Shown here piece by piece: positions 7,310 to 8,349 of a stretch of DNA of 8,349 nucleotides. This DNA comes from an uncultured Bacteroidota bacterium. GTDB lineage: Bacteria; Bacteroidota; Bacteroidia; Chitinophagales; Chitinophagaceae. The DNA lies in NCBI GenBank assembly GCA_946479055.1, contig CAMLEX010000178.1, forward strand, positions 1 through 8,349. The letters run 5' to 3'. The first letter of the stretch is position 1. Each line of letters opens with the position of its first letter. The position numbers and the translations under genes are program-made. The notes below the pieces were generated by a model. It was given only the letters and a program-made list of their open reading frames with translations. It was not told where the DNA came from and searched no databases.

Positions 7310-8349
7310 TGACGTAACAGGATTCGCAATAGCTGCTTTTATTGCCTGGAAGCTGATCGTAATAATTGTTACAACGATAGCTGCAATGCCAGCCAAAACA
7401 AACACAACCGGATTTATTGTAATTCTGTATTCATATTGCTGTAGCCAATTTTGCAAGTAATAAAAAGCAATGGGCGATGCAACAACACAGCTTATCACTA
7501 CGAGTACAATAAATTCTTTTGAAAGCAATAACCACACTTCTGATACAGATGCACCAAGTACTTTGCGTATGCCGATTTCTTTTTTTCGCTGCTCCGCCAT
7601 GTATGCTGCAAGACCAAACAGTCCAAGACAGGAAATAAAAATGGCGAGTGCTGAAAACAATCCTGCCAATTTGCCGATGAGCATTTCTAACTTAAATTTT
7701 GCGGCATAGCTTTCATCCACAAAATGATATTCGAAAGGTGTATCAGGCCTATACTTATCAAATATCGGCGTCAGCTTTGCAAGTGCAGCCTGCGTACTTA
7801 CTAAAGGTGATAAGCGAAACGTTATATTGAATGTCCAATCCGGTTGATAAACAAACATCATCGGTTCGGCAGCAGAAAAAGGAGAGTTCGCTAAAGCATC
7901 GTTTACCACACCTATTACCCGCAGATGATGCGGCGCATTGGACGTTGACCAGGTGATAATTTGGTTGATGGGCTCTTTAAAACGCATGCGTTTTACCGCT
8001 GCTTCATTCAGTATTACATTGAGCGAATCCACAGCAAAATTTCCAGCGAAGTTTCTTCCTTCTTTTATTTGCATTCCCACGGTCTTAAAGTAATCAGAGT
8101 CGGATATGCTGTTCATGGCCAGGGCCAATGGTTCGTTGGGCAGTCTGCCCTCCCAGTCATCAATGTTGTTGCGTGAATAAATTTCGGTGACGGGGCTCAT
8201 CGATTTGGCCATACTGCTCACAACACCGGTCTGCAATACCTCCAGCTTTAGTGCAGTATAATACCAGTTGTGTCCACCCGTTACAAGCAGCCGGTTGGGG
8301 TCATAGCCTCTCGGCCGATCCTTTGCATGTTGTATCTGCTGGTAAACAA
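7295..8349 (-). CDS. ABC transporter permease, MacB/FtsX type, C-terminal half (5' end outside window)
   Basis: The frame is open from the right edge (first whole codon 8345-8347) to the stop at 7295-7297, giving 350 visible residues. The first visible residues, VYQQIQHAKDRPRGYDPN, align with VYQQIQHVKHRDIGYNPN at residue 439 onward of permease 2. About 438 residues, including TM1-TM5 and the first extracytoplasmic domain, therefore lie outside. Visible parts, numbered from the edge: second MacB-like domain about 5-225, with WEG 65-67 and SDYFKTVGMQIKEGRNF 84-99; TM6 about 226-248; motif QRKKEIGIRKVLGAS 253-267; TM7 about 278-299; TM8 about 313-334; SLRTE end at 346-350. At 149-163 it has NDALANSPFSAAEPMM instead of the common D-F-H-F-x-S-(L/I)-H, like permease 2. 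A TTG at 8234-8236 could be read as a start, but it lies inside the conserved domain and is not one. This is the most upstream gene visible, so the operon promoter is not in the window. Confidence 0.93.
   Translation of the reverse strand, partial: VYQQIQHAKDRPRGYDPNRLLVTGGHNWYYTALKLEVLQTGVVSSMAKSMSPVTEIYSRNNIDDWEGRLPNEPLALAMNSISDSDYFKTVGMQIKEGRNFAGNFAVDSLNVILNEAAVKRMRFKEPINQIITWSTSNAPHHLRVIGVVNDALANSPFSAAEPMMFVYQPDWTFNITFRLSPLVSTQAALAKLTPIFDKYRPDTPFEYHFVDESYAAKFKLEMLIGKLAGLFSALAIFISCLGLFGLAAYMAEQRKKEIGIRKVLGASVSEVWLLLSKEFIVLVVISCVVASPIAFYYLQNWLQQYEYRITINPVVFVLAGIAAIVVTIITISFQAIKAAIANPVTSLRTE

Noticed and set aside
7295..7345. Second ttcgcaa near the 3' repeat of permease 4, suggesting a tandem direct repeat
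   Set aside because: The second occurrence encodes the A-N-P stretch of the conserved C-terminus, and the match is only about 8 bases. Protein-level constraint and chance explain it.
8234..8236. TTG as the start of a short 313-residue protein at the right end
   Set aside because: The frame is open to the window edge, and the 37 residues before the TTG align with permease 2 from its residue 439. The gene is cut by the window rather than short.

Overview
The window is almost entirely one run of genes on the minus strand. It encodes four tandem, paralogous ABC-transporter permeases of the large MacB/FtsX type. The A/T-rich DNA, the lack of Shine-Dalgarno sequences, the short A/T-rich leaders and the roughly 800-residue permeases ending in SLRTE suggest a Bacteroidota genome, perhaps Chitinophagaceae-like. 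The taxon is an inference from gene style, not from a marker gene.

Layout in transcription order (right to left): permease 4 enters at the right edge with its N-terminal half outside the window (7295-8349). It is followed by permease 3 (4880-7258), permease 2 (2462-4816) and permease 1 (158-2407). The gaps are 36, 63 and 54 bases with no visible terminator, so the genes look co-transcribed. Each complete gene encodes two fused half-permeases. Each half has an FtsX-type membrane bundle carrying a cytoplasmic R-x-K-E-(V/I)-G-(V/I)-(R/K)-K motif, and a MacB-like extracytoplasmic domain. No ATPase, membrane-fusion protein, outer-membrane factor or regulator is visible, so the energising subunit must lie outside the window. 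The substrate cannot be read from the sequence.

The left end differs. Bases 1 to about 193 are 58% G+C (112 of 193 by hand count), against roughly 40% by eye elsewhere. The fourth permease reads normally up to its last R-K-V-L-G-A-S motif, then runs into this GC-rich DNA and stops after 11 unrelated residues. It thereby loses the final two membrane helices and the SLRTE end. This is either a real rearrangement or insertion, or a chimeric assembly or amplification join. The sequence alone does not decide, and the artefact is at least as likely.

The other notable signals are modest. A 15-base sequence is identical at the 3' ends of three otherwise divergent genes. A short leader motif lies at a fixed distance before start codons. 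A motif in the second extracytoplasmic domain alternates along the array. I see no RNA gene, CRISPR array, complete mobile element or clearly new system.
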